DNA of 5,513 nt from an uncultured Leuconostoc sp. (GTDB lineage: Bacteria; Bacillota; Bacilli; Lactobacillales; Lactobacillaceae). The position numbers and the translations under genes are program-made. The stretch covers positions 1 to 5,513 of the forward strand of contig USIU01000087.1 of assembly GCA_900554745.1 (NCBI GenBank). Reading direction: 5' to 3'. Below the pieces are notes generated by a model that had not been told where the DNA came from, made no database searches, and was given only the letters and a program-made list of their open reading frames with translations. Of this stretch, positions 1 through 5,163 are shown in pieces (the first letter of the stretch is position 1; each line of letters starts with the position of its first letter).

Positions 1-1001
1 CCATTACTAGTGTGGTTAACCCAGCTTCTGAACCGTTGGCGGGTTATAAGCCCATGACACCAATGGTTTATTCCGGTTTGTATCCTTCAGACAATGCCAA
101 ATACACGGATTTGCGGGATGCGTTAGAAAAGTTGCAACTCAATGATGCGGCTTTGACATTTGAACCAGAAACGTCACAAGCCCTAGGTTTTGGCTACCGT
201 GTTGGTTTCCTTGGCCTTTTGCACATGGATGTGATTCAAGAACGGTTAGAACGTGAATTTGATTTAGATTTGGTAACCACCGCACCGTCAGTGACTTACC
301 GTGTGTTGACTAATGACGGTGAAACACTAGCCATTGAAAACCCCTCTGAAATGCCGGAGGCTTCTAAGATCAAAGCGATTGAAGAACCTTACGTTGATGC
401 CCAAATTATGGTCCCCAATGAGTATGTTGGCGCCGTGATGGAGTTAGCCCAACGTAAGCGTGGCGAATTTGAGACAATGGAATATTTGGATGCCTCACGT
501 GTTAATGTTAAATATAAAATGCCATTATCCGAAATTATTTTTAACTTCTTTGACAAGTTAAAATCAAGTACACGAGGCTATGCATCGCTCGATTATGAGA
601 TTTCTGGCTATCGTCCGTCAGACTTGGTTAAGATTGATATTTTGCTCAATTCTGAGAAAGTCGATGCGCTGAGTTTCATTGTGCACCGTGATTTTGCTGC
701 TGAACGTGGTCGCATCATCACGTCAAAGCTGAAGGAAATTATTCCGCGACAAAACTTTGAAATCCCAGTGCAGGCAGCCATTGGGGCAAAGATTTTGGCA
801 CGGACCAATATTAAAGCCTATCGTAAGGATGTGACGGCCAAAATTCATACTGGTGATCCAGATCGACGCGCTAAATTGTTGGATAAGCAAAAGCGTGGTA
901 AGGCCCGTATGAAGTCTGTTGGTACAGTTGATGTGCCACAAGAAGCCTTTATGGCGGTGTTGAAGACGGAGGATGATACACAATATGCCCGAGGAAACTA
1001 A
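1..1001 (+). CDS. lepA: Elongation factor 4 (LepA), 3' part
   Basis: LepA/EF4 is a ribosome-associated translational GTPase linked to back-translocation and 30S assembly. The reading frame is open from the window edge (first full codon at base 3) to TAA at 999-1001. This gives 332 residues, a little over half of the usual roughly 600, so the GTPase domain and most of domain II lie upstream. The GTG at base 12 is an internal valine, not a start. Visible family blocks are NPASEPLAGYKPM, then the domain III block GYRVGFLGLLHMDVIQERLE (from base 192), and the EF4-specific C-terminal domain with IPRQNFEIPVQAAIGAKI, KQKRGKARMKSVG and VPQEAFMAVLK near the end. The usual RCGFLG cysteine is valine here, and the usual KCYGGD reads KIHTGD. 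The 3' end overlaps the next gene by 17 bases. Identification is certain. The 5' truncation is only the window boundary. Confidence 0.97.
   Translation, partial: ITSVVNPASEPLAGYKPMTPMVYSGLYPSDNAKYTDLRDALEKLQLNDAALTFEPETSQALGFGYRVGFLGLLHMDVIQERLEREFDLDLVTTAPSVTYRVLTNDGETLAIENPSEMPEASKIKAIEEPYVDAQIMVPNEYVGAVMELAQRKRGEFETMEYLDASRVNVKYKMPLSEIIFNFFDKLKSSTRGYASLDYEISGYRPSDLVKIDILLNSEKVDALSFIVHRDFAAERGRIITSKLKEIIPRQNFEIPVQAAIGAKILARTNIKAYRKDVTAKIHTGDPDRRAKLLDKQKRGKARMKSVGTVDVPQEAFMAVLKTEDDTQYARGN
968..972 (+). promoter_or_regulatory. GGAGG Shine-Dalgarno inside the lepA end
   Basis: GGAGG lies within the last codons of lepA. It directly abuts the ATG at 973, so it cannot serve that start sterically. 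It is 12 bases before the ATG at 985, which is long but usable. It is the only strong ribosome binding site near this junction and therefore favours the 985 start. Ribosomes ending at the lepA stop (999-1001) could also reinitiate here. Confidence 0.5.
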
Positions 1002-1782
1002 GCAGAAACCAACATCACGTGTTGCCAAATATTGGGGTGGGGCGCAAAAGACTTTTGTGCAACGCTATCGGGTGGTTATTGTCACGCTGTCAGTCCTTGT
1101 CATGCTGGCGGTTGTCGGTTTTGCGATTGCGCGTATAGGGTTTAATTACGACGGTGTCAGCCAAGCAACTCGGCAAAAGTTAGCCAAAAAAGAGGCGACT
1201 ACAGCCTTATCATTTGGTTTGACTGGACAGGCTTCGGCGCCTAATGTCAAAGATGTGGTGCATTTAACCGCAGCAGCTTGGCAAAAGGAGATTACGACTA
1301 GTATCCAACAAGCGTTAAATCATGGCGAGGCCGTGGCTGATCAAGTGGATTTTGATGGTAAAACTTATCGCAAGACAGAGGTGATGGCCGCGCTGTCACA
1401 ACGCTACTTGGCAACCTTACAACATGATCGCCATTTCCGTATTCAAAAAATCACCTTTGATCGTTACCATAATGCGACGGTAACGTATACGGTGGTGCCA
1501 ATTGACTTACCAGCAGCTCAAAAGAAAGTGCGCGACTATGTCGACGGTGAATTGAATAAAAAGGCTGACGAAGTTCACAAACTATCTGAACCACAATTGC
1601 GCCTGGTGGCTTATGCAATGGTATCGGATAATTGGCAACAGGTGTTACAGGATCAGTTGCCAACGGCAAAACCAGCGACTGCTAAAATGACATTACTTTA
1701 TACAGGCCGTTGGTTACATGGTGATTATCAAGTATCAAAGGAAACACTCAATAATATTTTAAATACTGGCTTAGCAGAATAG
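985..1782 (+). CDS. Single-pass membrane-anchored protein, function unknown
   Basis: I do not recognise a named family. From ATG 985 the product has 265 residues. It has a basic N-terminus (residues 1-29, with K/R at 6, 8, 12, 15, 22, 27, 29), one strong hydrophobic helix at about 30-49 (VVIVTLSVLVMLAVVGFAIA), and a soluble domain of about 215 residues. By the positive-inside rule this is N-in, with the large domain outside the cell membrane. There is no lipobox cysteine. The soluble part is rich in Lys, Gln and Ala. It contains a beta-like stretch near residues 150-175 (FRIQKITFDRYHNATVTYTV), then a long helical region, and ends in WLHGDYQVSKETLNNILNTG. That order loosely resembles DUF5105-type extracytoplasmic proteins of lactobacilli, which is a weak inference. 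It overlaps lepA by 17 bases and is 9 bases from the oxidoreductase gene, so it sits inside the operon. An alternative ATG at 973 would add four residues. Confidence 0.85.
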   Translation: MPEETKQKPTSRVAKYWGGAQKTFVQRYRVVIVTLSVLVMLAVVGFAIARIGFNYDGVSQATRQKLAKKEATTALSFGLTGQASAPNVKDVVHLTAAAWQKEITTSIQQALNHGEAVADQVDFDGKTYRKTEVMAALSQRYLATLQHDRHFRIQKITFDRYHNATVTYTVVPIDLPAAQKKVRDYVDGELNKKADEVHKLSEPQLRLVAYAMVSDNWQQVLQDQLPTAKPATAKMTLLYTGRWLHGDYQVSKETLNNILNTGLAE

Positions 1783-1785
1783 GAG
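1781..1785 (+). promoter_or_regulatory. AGGAG ribosome binding site overlapping upstream stop
   Basis: AGGAG shares two bases with the TAG stop (1780-1782) of the membrane-protein gene and is 6 bases from ATG 1792. This ideal spacing is the main reason to choose 1792 as the oxidoreductase start over the in-frame ATG at 1843. The 1843 codon has only a weaker AGGA at 1835-1838, with 4 bases of spacing. Confidence 0.7.
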
Positions 1786-1791
1786 TCTTAG

Positions 1792-2862
1792 ATGTCATTA
1801 TTTGATACTTTCAAACAATTATGGCCTTTCGGGCAGGAAAAAATGCGTGCGATTGGCTTCGTTGAAGCCTTACCAATTGAAGATCCCAATGTTTTTCTGG
1901 CTAAAAAAATAGTGCGACCACGACCAGCAGCGCATGAATTGTTAGTTAAAGTAGCTGCTAGTGGTCTTAATCCGGTTGATAGTAAAATGCGGCAAAATTA
2001 TCAAGATACGGGTGTTTTTCGTATCCTAGGTTTTGATGCGATGGGTGAAGTGGTTGCCACTGGTGCGTCAGTATCAAATTTTGCCGTTGGCGATCAAGTT
2101 TATTATGCTGGCGCACAAAAACAACAAGGTGCCCATGCCGATTATCAAGTTGTAGATGCACGATTGGTTGGCCATGCGCCTCGTGTTTTGACACCTGCGC
2201 AAGCAGCTGCTGTGCCATTAACCGCCATTACCGCAGTCGAAATTTTGCATGACGCTTTCGGCTATGAAATCACAGCCCAAGCCGCAGCCGGTAAGAGTAT
2301 CTTAATCTTAAATGGTGCTGGTGGTGTAGGATCGATGCTCATTCAACTTGCAAAATATTTAGGCATGACAGTGATTACCACCGCTTCACGCTTGGAATCA
2401 GTCGAATGGGTGAAGCAAATGGGAGCTGATTATATCTTAGATTATCAGCAAGATATCAAAGCTCAATTGCTTAAAATTCAACATGAACAAGTGGACAATA
2501 TTGCGATTTTGCAAGATACCAATACGTATTGGCCACTGGTTTTGACAACAATTCGGCCCTTTGGTCGGATTGCTAGTATCGTTGAAACGACTGGGCCAAT
2601 TGATATGGGACCATTGAAAAATATTGGCGCCCAGTTTAGCTGGATTTTTATGTTTGCCAAGGGCAATTATGGCGTGGATATGGCGTCGCAGGGTGCAGCC
2701 TTGAATACTGTCGCGGACTTAATTGATCAACATATTGTGCAATCGACACTCACGACAACATTTGACGGTTTAACTGTTGAAAATTTGCGTGAAGCCACTG
2801 CGATGGTTGAAGGCGGACACATGATTGGTAAAGTAGTGGTGAAACATGAGGCAATAGGATGA
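1792..2862 (+). CDS. Zinc-free MDR oxidoreductase (zinc-type alcohol dehydrogenase-like)
   Basis: This is a medium-chain dehydrogenase/reductase of the group usually named zinc-binding alcohol dehydrogenase family or quinone oxidoreductase-like. It is expected to be a cytosolic NAD(P)H-dependent enzyme; the substrate cannot be read from sequence. The N-terminal GroES-like part contains ASGLNPVDSKMRQ, FDAMGEVVATG and FAVGDQVYY. The Rossmann nucleotide-binding loop is NGAGGVGS at residues 174-181, followed by TTASR about 20 residues later. The family-typical ending is MIGKVVV. The protein contains no cysteine, so both the structural zinc lobe and the Cys catalytic ligand of true zinc ADHs are missing, and the name should not be read as zinc-dependent. 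Length is 356. Relatives as I recall them begin at the equivalent of residue 18 (MRAIGF, 339 residues), so the first 17 residues are an extension or a start misassignment. The stop overlaps prmA by 4 bases (ATGA). Confidence 0.93.
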   Translation: MSLFDTFKQLWPFGQEKMRAIGFVEALPIEDPNVFLAKKIVRPRPAAHELLVKVAASGLNPVDSKMRQNYQDTGVFRILGFDAMGEVVATGASVSNFAVGDQVYYAGAQKQQGAHADYQVVDARLVGHAPRVLTPAQAAAVPLTAITAVEILHDAFGYEITAQAAAGKSILILNGAGGVGSMLIQLAKYLGMTVITTASRLESVEWVKQMGADYILDYQQDIKAQLLKIQHEQVDNIAILQDTNTYWPLVLTTIRPFGRIASIVETTGPIDMGPLKNIGAQFSWIFMFAKGNYGVDMASQGAALNTVADLIDQHIVQSTLTTTFDGLTVENLREATAMVEGGHMIGKVVVKHEAIG

Positions 2863-3737
2863 ACTGGCAAGCAGTACAAATTACAACCCAACCCGAAGCC
2901 ATTGAAGCTGTTTCAGATATTTTATTACGCGCTGGCGCGGATGGTGTTCAAATTGAAGATGCATCTGAGGTGCAAGTCATTGCTTATTTTGCGGATGATG
3001 AGCAGCTAGCGCAACGTTTAGCTGCGATTCGGGCAGACTTAGATGAGCTGTTAAGCTTTGGTATTCAAGCAGCGCCAGCGACAATCACAATCAACGGTAT
3101 TGCGCAATCTGACTGGGAAAATAATTGGAAACAGTATTATCATGCACAACGCATCACACGTCATTTAACGGTTGTACCAGCCTGGGAACCGTTTACACCA
3201 CAGCAAGCCGATGAAAAGCCCATCGTCATGGATCCGAAGTTGGCGTTTGGTACTGGCACTCATGAAACAACTCAGCTGATGATGCAGGCACTAGAAACGG
3301 TTGTCCGTGGTGGCGAGTCGATGATTGATGTTGGGACGGGATCTGGTGTGTTGGCAGTTGCGGCGAGACAATTAGGTGTTGGCCCAATTTTAGCCACAGA
3401 TATTGATGACATGGCGGTCGCGGTTGCCAAAGAAAATCTTGCGTTAAATCCCGTAGCTGAAGATATTCCAGTTGTCGCAAGTGATTTATTAGCTGACGTG
3501 ACGATTGCCCCAGTTGATTTAATTGTGGCCAACATTTTAGCCGATGTGATTACACGACTTATCCCACAAACGATCCCGCTGCTAAAACCAGACGGTTATT
3601 TCTTAGTGTCTGGGATTTATGATGCGATTGCCCCAGAGATTGAGCAGGAACTCGTGGCCCATGGGTATCGTGTGATGCAAAAGGCACAAATGGGTGAGTG
3701 GCATAGTTATATTGCAAAACGAGAGGAAACGGAGTAA
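2859..3737 (+). CDS. prmA: Ribosomal protein L11 methyltransferase
   Basis: PrmA uses S-adenosylmethionine to trimethylate ribosomal protein L11 (N-terminal amino group and lysines, as known from E. coli and Thermus). The product has 292 residues, close to the E. coli length of 293. The N-terminal L11-recognition domain is followed by the PrmA signature MDPKLAFGTGTHETT (124-138), the SAM-binding motif I DVGTGSG (157-163), an acidic ATDIDDMAV segment after it, and the catalytic-loop motif NILA (225-228) in VANILADVI. The ATG overlaps the TGA of the oxidoreductase gene as ATGA. GAGG at 2848-2851 gives 7-base spacing, so the start is well supported. The gene runs straight into rsmE, a pairing common in Firmicutes (yqeT-yqeU in Bacillus). 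All key motifs are intact. Confidence 0.97.
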   Translation: MNWQAVQITTQPEAIEAVSDILLRAGADGVQIEDASEVQVIAYFADDEQLAQRLAAIRADLDELLSFGIQAAPATITINGIAQSDWENNWKQYYHAQRITRHLTVVPAWEPFTPQQADEKPIVMDPKLAFGTGTHETTQLMMQALETVVRGGESMIDVGTGSGVLAVAARQLGVGPILATDIDDMAVAVAKENLALNPVAEDIPVVASDLLADVTIAPVDLIVANILADVITRLIPQTIPLLKPDGYFLVSGIYDAIAPEIEQELVAHGYRVMQKAQMGEWHSYIAKREETE

Positions 3738-4474
3738 TGCAACGTTATTTTCTGAAGCAACCCATCGCTGATGAGATTGTGCTAACGGCTGACCAAGATG
3801 TTTTCAAGCATTTTGGTAAAGTGTTGCGCGCACGGATTGGCTCACAAGCCGAATTTGTGAGTCAAGACCAAGAAGTCGTGATTGGGGAAGTCGTGGCGAT
3901 GACGCCAAATGACATCACGCTAAAGGTTGTCTCACGGTTAACAGACGAGGTCGAATTACCAGTAAACGTCACAGTGATTGTGTCACCGTTGAAAAATGAT
4001 CGGTCTGACTGGTTTGTCCAAAAAGCCACTGAACTGGGGGTACACCGTATCATTTTCACAACGATGACTCGCACAGTCGCTGATTGGCGTAAACAACAGC
4101 TTAAAAAAGCAGCCCGCTTAGAAAAAATTGCGCAAGCAGCAGCAGAACAGTCACACCGCTTAATGATTCCGACCATTGATTTCTTATCTTGGGAGGACGT
4201 TTTGGCGTTGCCTAAGCAAGCGGGGATCGTTGCCTGGGAAGAATCAGCTCGTGAAGGTGAAGACAGCACGCTCATACAAGTCGTCAAGCCGTTACCAACT
4301 GGCGCAGATTTGGCGCTGGTGTTCGGTCCGGAAGGCGGCTTGACGGCCGATGAAGTGACAGCTCTGATTGCGCATGAGTTTCAAGCAGCAGGGTTAGGGC
4401 CTCGTATCTTACGTGCCGAAACGGCACCGTTATATGCCTTATCGGCTATTAGTGTTTTAAAAGAATTAAATTAA
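3737..4474 (+). CDS. rsmE: 16S rRNA m3U1498 methyltransferase
   Basis: RsmE methylates N3 of U1498 in helix 44 of 16S rRNA, near the decoding site of the 30S subunit, using SAM. The product has 245 residues, normal for the family. It has an N-terminal PUA-like RNA-binding region (about 1-70, including HFGKVLRARIG) and a C-terminal SPOUT domain with a trefoil knot. Diagnostic blocks are SPLKNDRSDWFVQKATELGV (83-102), AAEQSHR (135-141), LVFGPEGGLT (194-203) and RILRAETAPLYAL (223-235), the last two forming the SAM-binding knot. The start codon shares its A with the prmA TAA stop (TAATG). AGAGGA at 3722-3727 gives a 9-base spacing. No convincing hairpin terminator follows the stop, so operon transcripts may read on towards the next gene. 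Confidence 0.97.
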   Translation: MQRYFLKQPIADEIVLTADQDVFKHFGKVLRARIGSQAEFVSQDQEVVIGEVVAMTPNDITLKVVSRLTDEVELPVNVTVIVSPLKNDRSDWFVQKATELGVHRIIFTTMTRTVADWRKQQLKKAARLEKIAQAAAEQSHRLMIPTIDFLSWEDVLALPKQAGIVAWEESAREGEDSTLIQVVKPLPTGADLALVFGPEGGLTADEVTALIAHEFQAAGLGPRILRAETAPLYALSAISVLKELN

Positions 4475-4503
4475 TTTTTTGCCACAAAACATAACATAGG
4501 GCT

Positions 4504-4531
4504 ACGATATTAACGCATCCTGTAATATAAT
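4504..4531 (+). promoter_or_regulatory. Candidate promoter of the small membrane-protein gene
   Basis: A perfect TATAAT -10 stands at 4526-4531, 37 bases before the ATG at 4568, in an AT-rich 93-base intergenic gap. The -35 is poor: with a 16-base spacer it would be ACGATA (4504-4509), matching TTGACA at three positions. There is no TGn extension. The call rests on the -10 and on its location in the only gap of this size upstream. Confidence 0.5.
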
Positions 4532-4567
4532 CAAATAAGATAAAATTGTTATTAAAGGTGGTCACGG

Positions 4568-5005
4568 ATGAAGAAGACGTTTAAAAAATATTATGGTTAT
4601 CAATGGTTGGCTGCCATTATCTTTGGCTGGGGTCTCCCTTTCTTGGGTGAGCTGGCCAACTGGACGAGCTTGCACAAGGTGATCGTGATTTATATCATCA
4701 TCAATAGTGCTTACATGTTGTATCTGGGCTATGATGTCCGTCGCCATGGCTATTCTCCAGTGACATTAGTGTTGATGCCAGTCATTTTTGCCCTGGTTGC
4801 GACACTTTGGTTAGGGTTAGTGTCGATCTCCTACGGCTTTTACTTCAGTATATTATACGTTGTCTTAAGCCTATTTACTTTCTTGGGTGATACACGAGAT
4901 GATCCAGATGAAAACTTGATTCCGATTGAAAATGGTTTTCATGATTTGGATTCTGGTGACTCAGAAACGTTCCAGATACCGGTTGAAGGTGGTTTCAAAT
5001 CGTAA
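4568..5005 (+). CDS. Small four-helix membrane protein, function unknown
   Basis: The product has 145 residues and I do not recognise a family. The start has AAGGTGG at 4555-4561, 6 bases upstream. The layout is a basic N-terminus (KKTFKKYY), helix 1 about 13-30, helix 2 about 38-55, a short basic loop DVRRHGYS (56-63), helices 3 and 4 across about 65-106, and a hydrophilic acidic tail 107-145. Basic residues at the N-terminus and in the 2-3 loop predict both termini inside the cell. The tail is rich in Asp and Glu and contains two copies of an eight-residue motif, LIPIENGF (117-124) and QIPVEGGF (136-143), suggesting a cytoplasmic binding segment rather than a random tail. The gene appears to be its own transcription unit, with a promoter-like -10 upstream and strong terminators right after the stop. 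No catalytic residues are evident. Confidence 0.85.
   Translation: MKKTFKKYYGYQWLAAIIFGWGLPFLGELANWTSLHKVIVIYIIINSAYMLYLGYDVRRHGYSPVTLVLMPVIFALVATLWLGLVSISYGFYFSILYVVLSLFTFLGDTRDDPDENLIPIENGFHDLDSGDSETFQIPVEGGFKS
4916..4996 (+). repeat. Duplicated IP(I/V)E(N/G)GF motif in protein tail
   Basis: Codons 117-124 (4916-4939) and 136-143 (4973-4996) of the small membrane protein encode LIPIENGF and QIPVEGGF, identical at five of eight positions with an Ile/Val and an Asn/Gly change. The spacing is 19 residues start to start. The DNA copies have diverged, so this is a protein-level repeat and not a recent tandem duplication. Confidence 0.6.
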
Positions 5006-5006
5006 G

Positions 5007-5032
5007 AAAATCCCAGATGGCGCTGGGATTTT
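5007..5032 (+). terminator. Intrinsic terminator, first of a tandem pair
   Basis: AAAATCCCAG (5007-5016) pairs perfectly with CTGGGATTTT (5023-5032) around a six-base loop ATGGCG. It begins one base after the TAA of the small membrane-protein gene. The A-run before and T-run after the GC core make it able to act on both strands. Confidence 0.92.
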
Positions 5033-5048
5033 ATCGGAATAAAGTTAT

Positions 5049-5076
5049 GAAAAAGCGCGACCTTTCGCGCTTTTTC
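5049..5076 (+). terminator. Intrinsic terminator, second of a tandem pair
   Basis: GAAAAAGCGCGA (5049-5060) pairs with TCGCGCTTTTTC (5065-5076) around a CCTT loop: 12 perfect base pairs with a GC-rich top and a five-T tract. It lies 16 bases after the first hairpin. It should stop any read-through before the ABC-F gene and could also work in the reverse direction. Confidence 0.92.
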
Positions 5077-5093
5077 TGTTATAGTTATAACAG
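5076..5093 (+). promoter_or_regulatory. Perfect 8+8 dyad, possible operator
   Basis: CTGTTATA, a two-base GT centre, then TATAACAG form a perfect inverted repeat. It starts on the last base of the second terminator stem and ends 5 bases before the TTTACA of the candidate ABC-F promoter. It is AT-rich and has no T-tract, so it is less like a terminator and more like a protein-binding site. No cognate regulator is in the window. Confidence 0.4.
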
Positions 5094-5098
5094 GTATT

Positions 5099-5129
5099 TT
5101 TACAGAACTGTGTTGGCGGTCTAGATAAT
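5099..5129 (+). promoter_or_regulatory. Candidate promoter of the ABC-F gene
   Basis: TTTACA (5099-5104, five of six to TTGACA) and GATAAT (5124-5129, five of six to TATAAT) are separated by 19 bases, longer than the optimal 17. TATAAC at 5129-5134 is another possible -10 but is further off. The tandem terminators just upstream imply that a promoter must lie in this gap, and this is the best candidate. Confidence 0.5.
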
Positions 5130-5150
5130 ATAACCTGACACAGCGACAAT

Positions 5151-5155
5151 GGAGG
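5151..5155 (+). promoter_or_regulatory. GGAGG ribosome binding site fixing a TTG start
   Basis: GGAGG followed by AAA sits 8 bases before TTG 5164. It has ideal strength and spacing, and it selects TTG over the in-frame ATG at 5182, which lies inside the conserved N-terminal strand of ABC-F proteins. Confidence 0.85.
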
Positions 5156-5163
5156 AAATTTAA

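Noticed and set aside
12..14. GTG at base 12 as a start for a short LepA
   Set aside because: The frame is open to the window edge and the preceding codons fit LepA; the GTG is an internal valine before NPASEPL.
723..1028. 101-codon minus-strand frame across the lepA/membrane-protein junction
   Set aside because: It covers two well-supported plus-strand genes and shows no recognisable domain or promoter.
1838..1909. A6 (1838-1843) and A7 (1903-1909) runs early in the oxidoreductase gene as possible slippage or phase-variation sites
   Set aside because: Both are in an intact frame, are ordinary Lys/Met and Lys/Lys/Ile codons in an AT-leaning genome, and nothing suggests a switchable surface function.
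3862..4287. 141-codon open frame on the minus strand across rsmE
   Set aside because: It lies wholly inside rsmE, has no ribosome binding context that I can support, and its Cys/Ser/Thr-rich composition is typical of an antisense shadow and unlike every real gene here.
4456..4482. AT-only palindromic stretch and T6 run at the rsmE stop
   Set aside because: There is no GC core. A stem of A-T pairs around GAATTAAATTAATTTTTT would be too weak to call an intrinsic terminator.
5080..5091. TATAGT and TATAAC inside the dyad as -10 elements
   Set aside because: The matching -35 positions fall inside the second terminator stem and do not resemble TTGACA.
5149..5163. Mini-ORF MEEI-stop just before the ABC-F TTG start
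   Set aside because: Its ATG overlaps the GGAGG of the ABC-F gene and it has no ribosome binding site of its own. It is too short to be a credible leader peptide and is probably chance.
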